IMG/VR virus record: IMGVR_UViG_3300020182_000063
Span: 1 to 44,407 of that record
Strand: one strand, 5' to 3'
DNA from: a virus
DNA length: 44,407 nt
A model generated the notes under the pieces. The model saw only the letters and a program-made list of their open reading frames with translations. It was not told where the DNA came from and searched no databases. A program made the position numbers and the translations under genes. Shown here piece by piece: positions 18,713-27,175 of this stretch; the first letter of the stretch is position 1, and each line of letters starts with the position of its first letter.

Positions 18713-18990
18713 TGGAAGCATACTCGAAAATTATCGTATCAGAACCTTATAGACAGGTTCGACTAACGGTGAATGAGTTTCGAGAGGAAGAGTATCTTCA
18801 CTTTCGAGAATACTTTCTCGATTTTGATGAAGAGTGGAAGCCCTCTAATAAGGGTCTTTCTATACCTCTTGAAGTCGAAACCTCAAAAGAATTGTTTATT
18901 GCTATGGCGGAGATCTTGTCTCTAGCTGAAAGTAAACAAGTATTGGAGGAACATTTCGGAGAAACTATTCGAGACCTATATCAAAAATAG
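18709..18990 (+). CDS. PC4/p15-like single-strand-binding transcription cofactor (tentative)
   Basis: This 93-aa protein reads VRLTVNEFREEEYLHFREYF, then FDEEWKPSNKGLSIPLEVET, followed by a C-terminal helix. The R.T..EFR...Y...REYF....EWKP..KGLSIPL pattern matches the PC4/YdbC fold, which binds single-stranded DNA as a dimer and affects transcription or replication; related proteins are known in phages. This is a motif reading, with a chance of a mere resemblance. It starts in an ATGA overlap (ATG 18709 or 18712). Confidence 0.5.
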   Translation: MMEAYSKIIVSEPYRQVRLTVNEFREEEYLHFREYFLDFDEEWKPSNKGLSIPLEVETSKELFIAMAEILSLAESKQVLEEHFGETIRDLYQK

Positions 18991-18993
18991 TTC

Positions 18994-19022
18994 TTGACAT
19001 TTTAACGAAATGGCCTCATAAT
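18994..19022 (+). promoter_or_regulatory. Sigma70 promoter for the ligase N-terminal half
   Basis: TTGACA (18994-18999), 17 nt and CATAAT (19017-19022), preceded by AAAAATAGTTC. It begins 4 nt after the stop of the PC4-like gene. Confidence 0.75.
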
Positions 19023-19046
19023 GTTCTTTTTAAATCAAAGGTATTT

Positions 19047-19997
19047 ATGACTAATATGTTTCTAGCCAAAGCAGCCAAAGCTTATTATGAGGGCAACCCC
19101 ATAATTTCTGATGCTGAGTTTGATGTTCTTGCCGCAGACGCTGACTACGCTTTAGTAGGTTATAGTGACGAATTCTTTGAGTTCGATCATATGTATCCTA
19201 TGTATAGCTTACAGAAAGTTTTTGTGGGTGAAGAACATCCTCCTTACGACCACGCTACTGGAGCAACAGTAATCACACCCAAGTTAGATGGAGCAGCGGT
19301 TTCGCTGGGCTACTACGATGGTGAATTAGTGCTGGCTCTTACTCGGGGTAATGGTAAGAAGGGCAGAAATATTATGAATAAAGTTAAACATCTTGTCCCT
19401 ACTAGCATTACTCGCAAGGGTGTTGTTCAGATTACGGGAGAAGTTGTTGCCCCTGAGACTATTCCTAACGCTAGAAACTATGCTTCTGGTGCGTTGAATC
19501 TCAAGTCTGAAGAAGAGTTTCTCACTAGAGAAGTTCGATTCGTAGCTTATGATATTCAGCCTCGTGCGGAAAAGTTGTGGACGGAAGACATGTCGAATCT
19601 CTCTTCGGACAATTTCGATACTGTTCTTGCGTCTAACTGGGCAGGATACCCGCAGGATGGTCTAGTGTTCCGTGTTGACAACAATGCGAAATATGAAGAG
19701 ATGGGTTACACCGCTCACCATCCTCGTGGTGCCTTTGCTTTGAAAGAAAGACCTCCAGGTGTCGTTACGCGACTACTTGATGTGATCTGGCAAGTGGGTA
19801 AATCCGGTGTGGTTTCCCCTGTTGCTATCCTAGAGCCTGTGCTTATTGGAGAAGCTACTGTTGGTCGTGCCACATTACATAATATGCGGTATATCAATGA
19901 GCTTAACCTTGAGATAGGTTGTATTGTCGAAGTAATTCGATCCGGCGAAATTATACCAAGAGTCGTAAGGCGCGTGGAAGGGGAAATAAATGTTTGA
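19047..19997 (+). CDS. NAD-dependent DNA ligase, adenylation + OB part (split LigA, N-terminal)
   Basis: This 316-aa protein holds a shortened Ia region (YYEGNPIISDAEFDVLA, HMYPMYSLQKVF), the nucleotidyltransferase domain and the OB fold. The active-site Lys is Lys79 in TPKLDGAAVSL. Further motifs are LTRGNGKKGRN, ITGEVVAPE, QDGLVFRVDN and GAFALKERP, then the OB-domain WQVGKSGVVSPVAILEPV, VGRATLHNMRYINE and VIRSGEIIPRVV. The zinc finger, HhH and BRCT domains are absent and are encoded at 20702-21454. The two parts together make a full LigA; the ligase acts in replication and repair. Confidence 0.9.
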   Translation: MTNMFLAKAAKAYYEGNPIISDAEFDVLAADADYALVGYSDEFFEFDHMYPMYSLQKVFVGEEHPPYDHATGATVITPKLDGAAVSLGYYDGELVLALTRGNGKKGRNIMNKVKHLVPTSITRKGVVQITGEVVAPETIPNARNYASGALNLKSEEEFLTREVRFVAYDIQPRAEKLWTEDMSNLSSDNFDTVLASNWAGYPQDGLVFRVDNNAKYEEMGYTAHHPRGAFALKERPPGVVTRLLDVIWQVGKSGVVSPVAILEPVLIGEATVGRATLHNMRYINELNLEIGCIVEVIRSGEIIPRVVRRVEGEINV

Positions 19998-20286
19998 TGA
20001 TAGTATGGAAGACGAGAATATCTTTGGATGGATGGGTCTAAAAGACAATGGAAGTCATTATGTGTCAGCCACAGGCTTATATGATTATTTCTTTTCTATC
20101 GAAAAAGAAACTCGTGACAAAATTCTGGAAGGTTGGATTGCTGCTTTAGAAGCATATCTTGAGCCAGGATTTGAGAAACGAATAGAAGAGTCTGAAGGCG
20201 GTATTATCTATGTATCGGAGTCCTCGGAGTCCGTGGAAGATAAGCCTGTAGGAAATGTTATTCCTTTCCCTAAAATTATCAGATGA
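19990..20286 (+). CDS. Acidic phage protein between ligase halves, function unknown
   Basis: This 98-aa protein starts in overlap with the ligase N-terminal gene. It has an acidic, helical character (MFDDSMEDENIFGWMGLKDN; DKILEGWIAALEAYLEPGFE) and a NVIPFPKIIR tail. No family is recognised. It lies in the segment separating the two ligase parts. Confidence 0.5.
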   Translation: MFDDSMEDENIFGWMGLKDNGSHYVSATGLYDYFFSIEKETRDKILEGWIAALEAYLEPGFEKRIEESEGGIIYVSESSESVEDKPVGNVIPFPKIIR

Positions 20287-20642
20287 GTGGAGTTTATAAC
20301 CTCACTTATTTTCAGAATAATCCTGAAGAAGCTACCCGCGAAGGGGTACTCTACTGCGTAGTATTAGTTAATAAACGTACTATGAAACGAGAATGTCTCA
20401 AGATAGGCATCGCTTCAGGAAAAAACTGGAAAGACGTTTTGAGAAGGAGTCGTGGGTTTAATGGCTACGAGATTCGTATACAGAGAACTTACCACGACTC
20501 ACTTTTTAATGTGTGGACGCTAGAACAAGCATTACACGAAGAATACAAACAATTCAAGTATATACCCCAGCAAAAGTTCGGTGGGTATACAGAGTGTTTC
20601 GAAATAAAGAAGGAGATTATTTTAGCTATTCCGAAAAAATAA
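20283..20642 (+). CDS. GIY-YIG/T5orf172-like nuclease-fold protein
   Basis: This 119-aa protein reads VLYCVVLVNKRTMKRECLKI, then GIASGKNWKDVLRRSRGFNG, then SLFNVWTLEQALHEEYKQFK and FGGYTECFEI. The order (hydrophobic strand with Tyr, KIG, Arg in a helix, conserved Glu in EQALH, TECF end) fits the GIY-YIG superfamily, especially its T5orf172-like branch. Catalytic competence is uncertain because the classic GIY and YIG tripeptides are degenerate. It lies between the ligase halves; a past homing insertion is a possible explanation for the split. Confidence 0.55.
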   Translation: MSGVYNLTYFQNNPEEATREGVLYCVVLVNKRTMKRECLKIGIASGKNWKDVLRRSRGFNGYEIRIQRTYHDSLFNVWTLEQALHEEYKQFKYIPQQKFGGYTECFEIKKEIILAIPKK

Positions 20643-20645
20643 TTC

Positions 20646-20674
20646 TTGACTTTTCAACTCAAACCCCGTATAAT
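20646..20674 (+). promoter_or_regulatory. Sigma70 promoter for the ligase C-terminal half
   Basis: TTGACT (20646-20651), 17 nt and TATAAT (20669-20674), with AAAAAATAATTC before the -35. It lies 4 nt after the GIY-YIG-like gene stop and 28 nt before the TTG start. Confidence 0.8.
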
Positions 20675-20701
20675 ATCTATTCAAATGTAGGAGAAAGTCT
20701 T

Positions 20702-21454
20702 TTGAAAGAAATTGTAGCACCAACACACTGCCCTAGTTGTTCCTCACCTTTGGTGTGGGAAAACGATCAGTTGTTCTGCTATAATACTTCTTGTGAGTCT
20801 AAGACTTATAAGTTAATCGAACACTTTTCCTCTACTTTGAAAATTAAGGGGCTAGGGCCATCATCTATTCAGAAACTCAGAATAACTTCAATACCTCAAA
20901 TCTATGAACTGAGTTTGGGTGAGATGGTAGAGGCTCTTAATTCTGAAAAACTTGCAACAAAACTCTTTGAAGAGATTCAAGATTCCAAGAAAGTTAGTCT
21001 TTCTGAAATCTTACCCGCTTTCTCTATTCCACTAATAGGTAAATCGGCAGCATCAAAGTTATGTTCTGTAGTAAGTAGTATTTATGACCTGAACGAGGAG
21101 GCTTGTACTAAGGCGGGGCTTGGCCCTAAGGCTAGCAATAATTTGCTAACCTGGTACAATACCATGTTTCTCCGTGAGTACAAGTGGCTACCTTTTTCAT
21201 TTGAGTCAAATGAAGTTGTTTCTGTTATTGAGCCTAAGGGTGTTGTCTGCATTAGTGGCAAACTTACATCCTTTAAAACCAAAGCAGAAGCAGAGAAAGT
21301 TCTCATTAGCAAGGGATATATTGTGAAATCCTCCTTAACAAGAGAAGTAACAATCCTAGTGAATGAGAGTGGACTAGAATCTTCAAAAACCAAGAAAGCT
21401 AGAGATAGTGGGGTCTCTATCACAACTAACCTTAACCAATTATTAGGAAATTAA
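20702..21454 (+). CDS. NAD-dependent DNA ligase, zinc finger-HhH-BRCT part (split LigA, C-terminal)
   Basis: This protein is 250 aa from TTG 20702, which has TAGGAG 7 nt upstream; an upstream ATG in frame lies inside the previous gene and before the promoter. Cys4 zinc finger: HCPSCSSPL and CYNTSC (residues ~9-35). Helix-hairpin-helix repeats follow (IKGLGPSSIQKLR; FSIPLIGKSAASKL; AGLGPKASNNLL), then a BRCT domain (about 175-245: GVVCISGKLTSFKTKAEAEK, SKGYIVKSSLTREVTILVNE). It must bind DNA and partner with the adenylation subunit at 19047-19997. Phage T5 also has a two-gene NAD ligase. Confidence 0.88.
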   Translation: MKEIVAPTHCPSCSSPLVWENDQLFCYNTSCESKTYKLIEHFSSTLKIKGLGPSSIQKLRITSIPQIYELSLGEMVEALNSEKLATKLFEEIQDSKKVSLSEILPAFSIPLIGKSAASKLCSVVSSIYDLNEEACTKAGLGPKASNNLLTWYNTMFLREYKWLPFSFESNEVVSVIEPKGVVCISGKLTSFKTKAEAEKVLISKGYIVKSSLTREVTILVNESGLESSKTKKARDSGVSITTNLNQLLGN

Positions 21455-21458
21455 TTTT

Positions 21459-22181
21459 ATGGCAATTCCAAAGTGGACTGAAGAGCGCACAGCGTCTCTT
21501 ACCGATTTCGTAGGTTCTGAATCCCCAGTAACTTACGCAACTGTTGTCGATGCTGCTGACCAGCTCGAAACATCACCCCGTTCTGTAGCTTCTAAGCTGC
21601 GTAAAATGGGTCACGAAGTAGAATCTTCTGCTTCTGTAACTACTCGTGCGTTCTCTGATGCACAAGAAACTACTCTGAATAGTTTCGTAACTGATAACTC
21701 TGGCCAGTATACTTACGGCCAAATCGCTGAAGCCTTTGAAGGTGGCGAGTTTTCTTCCAAGCAAATCCAAGGGAAATTGCTGTCTATGCAATTGACCGAG
21801 CACGTCAAACCTACTCCTAAAGTAGAAAGTGTTCGTACCTTTAGCGATGCTGAAGAAGCAGAGTTTGTTAAGCACGCCTCTAACGGCGCATACCTCGAAG
21901 ATATCGCAGAGGCTCTTGGCCGAACCGTTAATCAAATTCGTGGTAAAGCTTTATCTTTGTTACGTCAAGGCTCTATTGCTTCTATTCCTGCACAAAAGGA
22001 AAGCAAGGCTGCGGCTAAAGCTGATCCTCTCGAAGGTGTAGACGTAGCTTCTTTGTCTGTCGAAGAAATCGCAGAGCAAATTGGCAAAACTGCCCGAGGT
22101 GTTAAGACTATGTTAACTCGACGTGGCCTTACTGCTTCTAACTATGATGGTGCAGCAAAAGCAGCTAAAGCTGCGGGCTAA
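21459..22181 (+). CDS. Tandem HTH/Myb-like repeat protein
   Basis: This 240-aa protein is built from about four similar helical repeats (roughly residues 5-48, 64-112, 128-172, 194-228), each of the form (W/F)(T/S)(E/D)... followed by a turn and a helix such as LETSPRSVASKLRKMGHEV, LGRTVNQIRGKALSLLRQGS or IGKTARGVKTMLTRRGLTAS. The design resembles Myb/HTH DNA-binding repeats with a conserved K-L/A at the recognition helix. The C-terminus is Ala/Lys-rich. A paralogous single repeat is found at 17966-18328. I infer a DNA-binding, possibly nucleoid-like or regulatory, protein. Confidence 0.55.
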   Translation: MAIPKWTEERTASLTDFVGSESPVTYATVVDAADQLETSPRSVASKLRKMGHEVESSASVTTRAFSDAQETTLNSFVTDNSGQYTYGQIAEAFEGGEFSSKQIQGKLLSMQLTEHVKPTPKVESVRTFSDAEEAEFVKHASNGAYLEDIAEALGRTVNQIRGKALSLLRQGSIASIPAQKESKAAAKADPLEGVDVASLSVEEIAEQIGKTARGVKTMLTRRGLTASNYDGAAKAAKAAG

Positions 22182-22198
22182 TCCCCTAGTTCCCCCTG

Positions 22199-22236
22199 CT
22201 GGAGTGGGGCTTTGTGCCCCTCTCTGGCTTTTTATC
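22199..22236 (+). terminator. Probable rho-independent terminator
   Basis: A GGGGC/GCCCC hairpin with TTTGT loop and flanking GAG/CTC pairs, followed 7 nt later by TTTTT. It follows the tandem-repeat gene and precedes the helicase gene. The T-run is slightly distant, so it is probably leaky. Confidence 0.55.
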
Positions 22237-22266
22237 GCTTAATACTTATTACGGAGATGACCAATA

Positions 22267-23601
22267 GTGAACCTGGCAAGCGTTCTTTTCAAGACTATTA
22301 TCGCGCAAAGCGATATAGAAACTTGGTCGAACTGCCAAAAGCACTACTTTCCGACTGAATTTGCCTCTATTTGGGCTTACATAAATAAGCATGTAGAAAC
22401 TCATAGTGTTATTCCTACTTTTGATGACTTACGACTTTCCGTAAGAGACGCGACCCTTCGTGACCGTTTCTTCGCCTTGGAAAAAGTTGACGAAGTAGAC
22501 ATAGACGGCGCTACTCTACTAGAGTATCTCAAGAATGAATACACTCAAATTGAAATCATGAACCAGTTAGAAACCTATCTTACTGATTCGATTGCAATGG
22601 AATCCGCCCAGGAAAATATTGAGGGTCTACAGAATATTGTATTATCAGTAGAGGAGAAAGTTGACCTCAAAGATACAAGTACAAATATGAGAAAAATGGA
22701 ATTGTTTGACCCGATTGAAGAATTGGAAAAGAATGTTCCTTTAGGATTGAATCACGACTTTGATCGTATTCAAACCTTTGGCCCGTCCGATCTTGTACTT
22801 ATTGGTGGAAAGCGTGGTGCTGGTAAGTCTATTGCCTGCGCTAATATCGCTTCTAGCACTTATGAAGCCGGCCATTCAGTAATGTATTTTACGATAGAGA
22901 TGTCATCACGAGCAACTATGCAGAGGATATGTAGTATATCTACTGGAGTTCCTGCGGCTGCAATACGCAACCGCAACCTATCTATAGGTGAGTGGGAACA
23001 GGTTGCTCGTTGGTGGTCTCAACGATTTGAAGACGGCGAGAGAGCATTTTCTCGCTATCTTTCACATCGTGACTTTGATACTTATCATGACGAACTAACA
23101 GCAAAGCCTTTGCGAGAAAAGCAGATTGATGTTGTATATGCACCTTCTCTAACTCTAGCAAATATTCGTACAGAGCTAGACAAGAAAGTAGCAAGACTAC
23201 AGCCACGAGTTGTAATCGTTGACTATATCAACCAAGTAAAGCGTTCTATGGTTTCCAATGGGCGTATGGGTCAGTATGACTGGACAGAACAGATAGAAGT
23301 AAGTAAAGCGTTGAAAACTTATGCACAAGACTATGGATTTATTATGGTGTCTCCTTATCAGATTGATGCTTCCGGCGAAGCTCGATTTGCTAAGGGTATA
23401 TTAGATGCTGCGGATGCAGCCTTTACTCTTGACGCACATGCTAAAGAAGATAATATCATTAGCTTTAATTGTGCAAAAATGAGAAACTCTGATGAAGTAA
23501 GTTTTACTTCTACTATGGACTGGGCGTCTTTAGCTATTGGCCCTGAGACGGGTTATATTAAAGACAAAGACGGTCCCGATGAAGAGGTATACGAACTATG
23601 A
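22267..23601 (+). CDS. Replicative DNA helicase (DnaB/gp41-like)
   Basis: This 444-aa protein has a helical N-terminal region (1-150) and a RecA-fold ATPase domain. The Walker A is GGKRGAGKS (about 180-188), followed by YFTIEMSSRATMQRI, and the Walker B is RVVIVDYINQVKR. Late motifs are IMVSPYQID and NCAKMRNSDEV. It is the ring helicase that unwinds DNA ahead of the phage polymerase, likely with the adjacent primase. The start is GTG 22267 with ACGGAG upstream. The stop overlaps the primase ATG. Confidence 0.9.
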   Translation: MNLASVLFKTIIAQSDIETWSNCQKHYFPTEFASIWAYINKHVETHSVIPTFDDLRLSVRDATLRDRFFALEKVDEVDIDGATLLEYLKNEYTQIEIMNQLETYLTDSIAMESAQENIEGLQNIVLSVEEKVDLKDTSTNMRKMELFDPIEELEKNVPLGLNHDFDRIQTFGPSDLVLIGGKRGAGKSIACANIASSTYEAGHSVMYFTIEMSSRATMQRICSISTGVPAAAIRNRNLSIGEWEQVARWWSQRFEDGERAFSRYLSHRDFDTYHDELTAKPLREKQIDVVYAPSLTLANIRTELDKKVARLQPRVVIVDYINQVKRSMVSNGRMGQYDWTEQIEVSKALKTYAQDYGFIMVSPYQIDASGEARFAKGILDAADAAFTLDAHAKEDNIISFNCAKMRNSDEVSFTSTMDWASLAIGPETGYIKDKDGPDEEVYEL

Positions 23602-24425
23602 GTGCAGTAATTGAATTACTTGAAGAGAGAGGTATTTATTACAAACTCTCTGGCAGAGATGTTTTAATTCGCTGTCTCAATCCAGAACACGACGATGGCA
23701 ATCCTAGTATGAGGATTGACAAAGTTCTTGGGGTGTTCAATTGTTTCTCTTGCGGTTACAAAGGTAGTTTATTCCGCCACTATAATGTAGATTATAGTGA
23801 AACAGAAATGCGTAGGGAAAAACTAAAAAGACTTATCAATAACTTACGAGCTGCTGGTGTAGGTCTCTCAATGCCCGAAGGATTTATGTCCTATATCGGA
23901 AACTGGAGAGACATAAAGCCAGAAACTTATAGAAGATTTGAAGCGTTTCGTCATCACGATAAGCAGTTTATAGGGAGGATCAACTTTCCTATTAAGGACG
24001 CCAGTGGAAGAATAGTCGCTTTCCAAGGTCGTGATGAGACAGGAACCTTAGACAATAAGTATATGTTCTACCCTAGCGGAGTAAAACTGCCTCTGTTTCC
24101 ACAAGTTCGCCCACTACAGGGGCGTGTTATTCTCGTAGAAGGTATATTTGATATGATAAACCTTCACGACAAAGGACTAGAGAATGCAATATGTTGTTTC
24201 GGTGTTAAGAATTTTAACGAAACAAAGTTTAATTATTTAAAGATTTCAGGCGTTACGGGCCTTGACTTGATTTTCGATGCTGACCAAGCAGGAATTCAAG
24301 CAGCAGAACACGTAAAGAAATTAGCGAGAGACTTTCCCGTTCGAGTAATTAGTTTAAAGTCTGGAGATCCAGGCTCACTCGGACAAAACCAAGTAACTGG
24401 ACTGCGGAGAAAACTATATGGCTAG
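23598..24425 (+). CDS. DNA primase (CHC2 zinc finger + Toprim)
   Basis: This 275-aa protein has a zinc finger, Cys26 and His31 in RCLNPEHDDGNPSM with Cys49 and Cys52 in FNCFSCGYKG. The Toprim core has the conserved Glu in VILVEGIFDMI and the acidic pair in LIFDADQAGIQAA. It makes RNA primers for lagging-strand synthesis. It is compact compared with DnaG (no helicase-binding C-terminal domain visible). It overlaps both the helicase and polymerase genes, forming a replication cluster. Confidence 0.92.
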   Translation: MSAVIELLEERGIYYKLSGRDVLIRCLNPEHDDGNPSMRIDKVLGVFNCFSCGYKGSLFRHYNVDYSETEMRREKLKRLINNLRAAGVGLSMPEGFMSYIGNWRDIKPETYRRFEAFRHHDKQFIGRINFPIKDASGRIVAFQGRDETGTLDNKYMFYPSGVKLPLFPQVRPLQGRVILVEGIFDMINLHDKGLENAICCFGVKNFNETKFNYLKISGVTGLDLIFDADQAGIQAAEHVKKLARDFPVRVISLKSGDPGSLGQNQVTGLRRKLYG

Positions 24426-26700
24426 TATAGCCTTGATTGAATCAAAACCAAGTAGAAACGATTACGTTCGCTTATTCGAGAATGAGTTTGAATTTGACCG
24501 ATTCTCTCTTGCTTCAGACCCTACGCTATCCAAAGTTTTAATGAAGGACGTAGATCTGGAGTTTAATCCTGATGCCTATGAATGGATAATTCTAATTGGC
24601 TCAGAACCACTAAAATATTATACGAAAGTAACTCAAGTTATGCAATATGCTGGAACTATAGTAGATGATAAATTTCTTCCTACTATTAATCCCGCAATGC
24701 TATCTTTTAAGCCAGAGGCTAAGAAGACTTGGGAAGATGCTAGAAACAATATCATTGGGTATATTTCTGGCGACAAGAAGAAGGCCGAAATAAATGACGA
24801 AAAATTTGTCGGTATTACAACAACTGAAGGGACTTTGGATTACATTCAAAGATGTATTGACTCGCCCTACGACTTTATCGGAATCGACTCAGAGACTACT
24901 GGTCTGTATCCTCGGAATGGGTATATTCTTGGTATTAGCTTATGCTATCAACCTGATTCAGGTGCTTATATTAATGCCGATACTATTGATGAGTCTGTAG
25001 AAGAGAAACTTCAGGAGTTATTCGATAAGAAGCGAATGGTATTCCATAACGCTAAGTTCGATATTCCAATGTTTGAGTATCATTTCAATGTGAAACTCTC
25101 ACAGTTTGAAGATACTATGCTTATGCATTATATGCTTGACGAGAATCCAGGCACTCACGGCCTGAAGATGCTCGCTATGAAGTACACGGACTATGGTGAC
25201 TATGAGAAACCTATGTATACTTGGATGGACGAGTATCGTAAGCAGAATGGTGTGCTAAAAGATGATTTCAAATGGGAGTGGATTCCTTTTGAAGTTATGC
25301 AGACTTATGCTGCTATCGATGCCTGTGCTACTTTCACAATCTTTGAAAAGTTTGAAAGAGCACTGAAGAAGGGTAATCCTAACTTGATGCGTGTATACAA
25401 GACTATCTTGTTGCCCGCTTGTAGGTTCCTTATGGCTGTTCAAGATAACGGAGTTCCTTTTGATAAGGAAAGGCTCATAGCAAGTCAAGATCTTATGCTA
25501 GAGGAAATTACTGATGCTGTTGGTAAATTGCAAAGCCATCCTGGTGTGGCCGCTTTCCAAGCAGCAGAAGGTAAAGACTTTAATCCAAATAGTGTTCTAC
25601 AATTACGTAAGTTATTGTTCGACTATGTTGGGCTAGAGCCTACTGGAATTAAGACGGAGAAGGGAGAAAACTCAACTAATGCTGAAGTATTAGAGAAGCT
25701 CGCTCTTCAACACGAGATTCCACAGTTAATTTTAGATGTTCGTAAGAAAACTAAGATTAAGAATACTTATCTCGATAAGATTATTCCACAGCTTGATAGG
25801 GACGGTCACTTACGGACCAACTTCAATATTCATGGAACTACCTCCGGAAGACTATCTTCTAGTGGTAAACTGAATATGCAGCAACTTCCGAGAGACAATC
25901 CGATTGTGAAAGGGTGTATTCGTGCTCCCGAAGGCCATCAGATTGTTGCAATGGATTTAACAACTGCCGAAGTATATGTCGCTGCCGTATTGGCAGATGA
26001 CTTGGAGCTTCAGGACGTGTTTCGTTCTGGAGGAAACTTTCACTCTACGATCGCACACAAAGTATTTAAACTAGACTGTGAAGTCGAAGATGTGGCAGAG
26101 AAGTATACAACCTACCGTCAAGCAGCAAAAGCAGTAACCTTTGGTATTATGTACGGAGCCGGTGCAAATAAAATCAGTGAGCAGGTTACTAAAGATGGAG
26201 GCAAGCTTTCAGTTGTCCAGGCTAGACAAATCATCAAAGAATACTTTGGTGCTTTCTGGAAGCTAGAGGAGTGGATTGAGGCTCAGAAAGAGCTTATCAG
26301 AAAGAATGGAAGTATCTATTCTCATTTCGGTAGAAAGAGAAGATTACCTGATGTTAAGTCTGATAACAAAGGAGTTCAAGGACATGCCATTAGATCTGGA
26401 CTTAACTTCCTAGTTCAATCTGCTGCTTCCGACATAAACTTAATCGGGGCTATAGAAGCTCACGGAATACTAAACCAGAAAAAGATGAAGAGTAAAATTT
26501 TCGCACTGGTTCACGATTCCGTGCTTGCAGAAGTTCCGAACGATGAAGTAGAAGAATATTGTTCGATATTACAAACCGAAATACAAAGAGACAGAGGTAT
26601 TTATATCTCCGGCGCTCCTGTAGGTTGTGACTTTGAGATTGGCGAGGATTACTCAATGGGTAAATTCAGTAAAAAGTATGGTAATATCGTTAACCTATAA
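24418..26700 (+). CDS. Family A DNA polymerase with 3'-5' exonuclease
   Basis: This 760-aa protein contains a proofreading exonuclease domain: Asp157 and Glu159 in FIGIDSETTGL, further acidic residues in HNAKFDIPMFE, and YAAIDACATF. Polymerase motif A is AMDLTTAEVYVAA (Asp513), motif B is YRQAAKAVTFGIMYGAG (Arg567, Lys571, Phe575, Tyr579) and motif C is LVHDSVLAEV (His699-Asp700-Ser701). The residue equivalent to Escherichia coli Pol I 762 is Phe. Motif C has Ser where most relatives have Glu. No 5' nuclease domain is fused; it is supplied by the FEN gene at 33564. It is the main replicase. Confidence 0.95.
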   Translation: MASIALIESKPSRNDYVRLFENEFEFDRFSLASDPTLSKVLMKDVDLEFNPDAYEWIILIGSEPLKYYTKVTQVMQYAGTIVDDKFLPTINPAMLSFKPEAKKTWEDARNNIIGYISGDKKKAEINDEKFVGITTTEGTLDYIQRCIDSPYDFIGIDSETTGLYPRNGYILGISLCYQPDSGAYINADTIDESVEEKLQELFDKKRMVFHNAKFDIPMFEYHFNVKLSQFEDTMLMHYMLDENPGTHGLKMLAMKYTDYGDYEKPMYTWMDEYRKQNGVLKDDFKWEWIPFEVMQTYAAIDACATFTIFEKFERALKKGNPNLMRVYKTILLPACRFLMAVQDNGVPFDKERLIASQDLMLEEITDAVGKLQSHPGVAAFQAAEGKDFNPNSVLQLRKLLFDYVGLEPTGIKTEKGENSTNAEVLEKLALQHEIPQLILDVRKKTKIKNTYLDKIIPQLDRDGHLRTNFNIHGTTSGRLSSSGKLNMQQLPRDNPIVKGCIRAPEGHQIVAMDLTTAEVYVAAVLADDLELQDVFRSGGNFHSTIAHKVFKLDCEVEDVAEKYTTYRQAAKAVTFGIMYGAGANKISEQVTKDGGKLSVVQARQIIKEYFGAFWKLEEWIEAQKELIRKNGSIYSHFGRKRRLPDVKSDNKGVQGHAIRSGLNFLVQSAASDINLIGAIEAHGILNQKKMKSKIFALVHDSVLAEVPNDEVEEYCSILQTEIQRDRGIYISGAPVGCDFEIGEDYSMGKFSKKYGNIVNL

Positions 26701-27175
26701 ACAGATACTTCGGTCTATAAAGTTTCCTGTGTATTCTCTAGGCACAGAGAATTTCTATCTTCGAGATGGCTTGCTGCTTGTCAATGACTTAGTAGTAGAT
26801 GATAGAAATCAGCCTGGAGATACTCTTGGAAAACGAAGACTACAAACACCACATAAAAAGAGAAGACTGACTGGCGTATACGAAGAGTTTCTAGACATTG
26901 TAAAAAATAAGACTACAGTGTTGATAGATAATAACGGAGTTATATTTTCATACGAAAGGACAAAGTTTCAGAAAATAAAATCAATAAGAATTGTAAGAAA
27001 AGACTTACAAAATACTCATTCAAGAATTTGGCTGAAGGGAGTAAACTTTGCTTTTATAGTAAAAGAACCCCCATTAGCTATGGACTGGGCTCAAGTTTTA
27101 CACTTAAACTCTCGCCCGTGGCTATTATATAGTTTGTCAGAGGATAGACTAGAAGATAGCAGGAGGAAAATTTAA
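26678..27175 (+). CDS. Conserved marine-phage protein after the polymerase, function unknown
   Basis: This protein is 165 aa from ATG 26678, inside the end of the polymerase gene. Conserved blocks are FPVYSLGTENFYLRDGLLLV, DDRNQPGDTLGKRRLQT, VLIDNNGVIFSYERTKF and WAQVLHLNSRPWLLY, ending DSRRKI. The pattern recurs in replication regions of marine phages (from memory), always uncharacterised. No nuclease or ATPase motif is seen. It is co-directional with and coupled to PhoH. Confidence 0.65.
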   Translation: MVISLTYKQILRSIKFPVYSLGTENFYLRDGLLLVNDLVVDDRNQPGDTLGKRRLQTPHKKRRLTGVYEEFLDIVKNKTTVLIDNNGVIFSYERTKFQKIKSIRIVRKDLQNTHSRIWLKGVNFAFIVKEPPLAMDWAQVLHLNSRPWLLYSLSEDRLEDSRRKI

